From: Nitrospinota bacterium
GTDB taxonomy: Bacteria > Nitrospinota > Nitrospinia > SZUA-224
Reading direction: 5' to 3'
Length of the DNA: 5,959 nucleotides
Assembly: GCA_016212345.1 (NCBI GenBank)
Contig: JACRGM010000011.1
Span: 1 to 5,959 of the forward strand
The notes under the pieces are model-generated. The model ran no database searches. It had not been told where the DNA came from and saw only the letters and a list, made by a program, of their open reading frames with translations. Positions 5,532 through 5,959 of the stretch are shown piece after piece (the stretch's first letter is position 1; each line of letters opens with the position of its first letter). Both the position numbers and the translations under genes were made by a program.

Positions 5532-5959
5532 CTAAGATAGAGTAATACTCTGCTTTATCTTTTCGATCTCCTCTTTGATAAGTCTTCTAGCAAGACCCGG
5601 GATTACCTCCCCTACGACCTCCTTTACTGTATTTGATATCTCTTTTGACAGATCTGATACCGTCGTCTTAATCGTCTCCTTTAATACCCTCTCAGCTACT
5701 GTCTTAACATAGAGCTCTATTGTCCCTTTTAGACCACCTTCCCCTATGCTCATCTCCTTCATTCTATCCTTTCTCTGACTATCCTCAAATCCCATACTCC
5801 TTCCCTCCTTAATTTCTATATCTCCTTCTTTCCTTATCTCCTCATCCTCATCAACATCCTCATCAACATCTTCCTCGCTCTCCATTTCAGCCAACAAGGC
5901 CTCCTTTTCTTCTGATGCCAATTCCTCTTCTTCTATCCCTTCTTTATCAAATTCAGCTA
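5532..5959 (-). CDS. Acidic hypothetical protein, 5' end cut by the window edge
   Basis: I do not recognise a named function. The frame is open from the TAG stop at 5532 to the window edge, about 142 visible codons. An in-frame TTG at 5921 exists, but the reading frame continues upstream with the same Glu-rich composition and no stop, so that TTG is probably internal and the gene begins outside. The visible N-terminal part is strongly acidic and low complexity (EEEELASEEKE, then EDVDEDVDEDEE). The C-terminal 65 residues are predicted amphipathic helix with regularly spaced Val/Ile/Leu, ending VVGEVIPGLARRLIKEEIEKIKQ. This ending resembles the conserved tail (VVPxLAExLIKEEI-type) I recall from multidomain Gram-negative proteins such as zinc-ribbon or response-regulator proteins of Desulfobacterota and from the PopZ-like DUF2497 tail. 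That resemblance is from memory and weak. No signal peptide or membrane segment is visible. Confidence 0.65.
   Translation of the reverse strand, partial: AEFDKEGIEEEELASEEKEALLAEMESEEDVDEDVDEDEEIRKEGDIEIKEGRSMGFEDSQRKDRMKEMSIGEGGLKGTIELYVKTVAERVLKETIKTTVSDLSKEISNTVKEVVGEVIPGLARRLIKEEIEKIKQSITLS
5845..5868 (-). repeat. 12-bp tandem repeat coding for the DVDE motif
   Basis: TCCTCATCAACA occurs twice in tandem (5845-5856, 5857-5868) on the plus strand and begins to repeat again in degenerate form. On the coding strand it adds the four residues DVDE per unit inside the acidic tract, keeping the frame, so its copy number may vary between strains. Confidence 0.7.

Overview
The window reads as a low-GC (by eye about 40%) bacterial chromosome segment. 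Its genes are rich in AGA/AGG Arg and ATA Ile codons, and all of them are on the minus strand. Read in the direction of transcription (right to left) the order is: the 3' part of an acidic hypothetical protein, valS (valyl-tRNA synthetase), nadC (quinolinate phosphoribosyltransferase), birA (biotin-protein ligase, unusually short) and coaX (type III pantothenate kinase). A valS/nadC/birA/coaX neighbourhood is familiar from Desulfobacterota-like (former Deltaproteobacteria) and related Gram-negative anaerobes. I suggest such a lineage, but the assignment is an inference from gene order and general sequence character only.

Region by region: 1-207 is non-coding and begins with a large nested inverted repeat (17-98). 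coaX occupies 208-981. The gap 982-1137 holds a second structured repeat (1014-1102). birA (1138-1743), nadC (1788-2624) and valS (2630-5308) are tightly packed and probably one transcription unit: valS and nadC are 5 nt apart, and birA-like coding sequence runs up to or into the nadC stop. The gap 5309-5531 holds a terminator-like hairpin and a third structured repeat (5327-5449) that ends exactly at the valS Shine-Dalgarno sequence. A 5'-truncated acidic ORF (5532 to the window edge) closes the window.

The genes are housekeeping and cofactor functions: tRNA charging, NAD synthesis, biotin attachment and CoA synthesis. No complete novel system is visible. The most interesting signal is non-coding. 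All three intergenic spaces carry a 80-125 bp nested palindrome with different stem sequences but the same architecture and the same two short boxes (CAAGGC on one side, AACGCNG on the other) placed as an internal loop between outer and inner stems. The second point of interest is birA, which stops where the C-terminal domain should begin, just before one of these repeats, and whose family-like N-terminus extends upstream of its only usual start codon.
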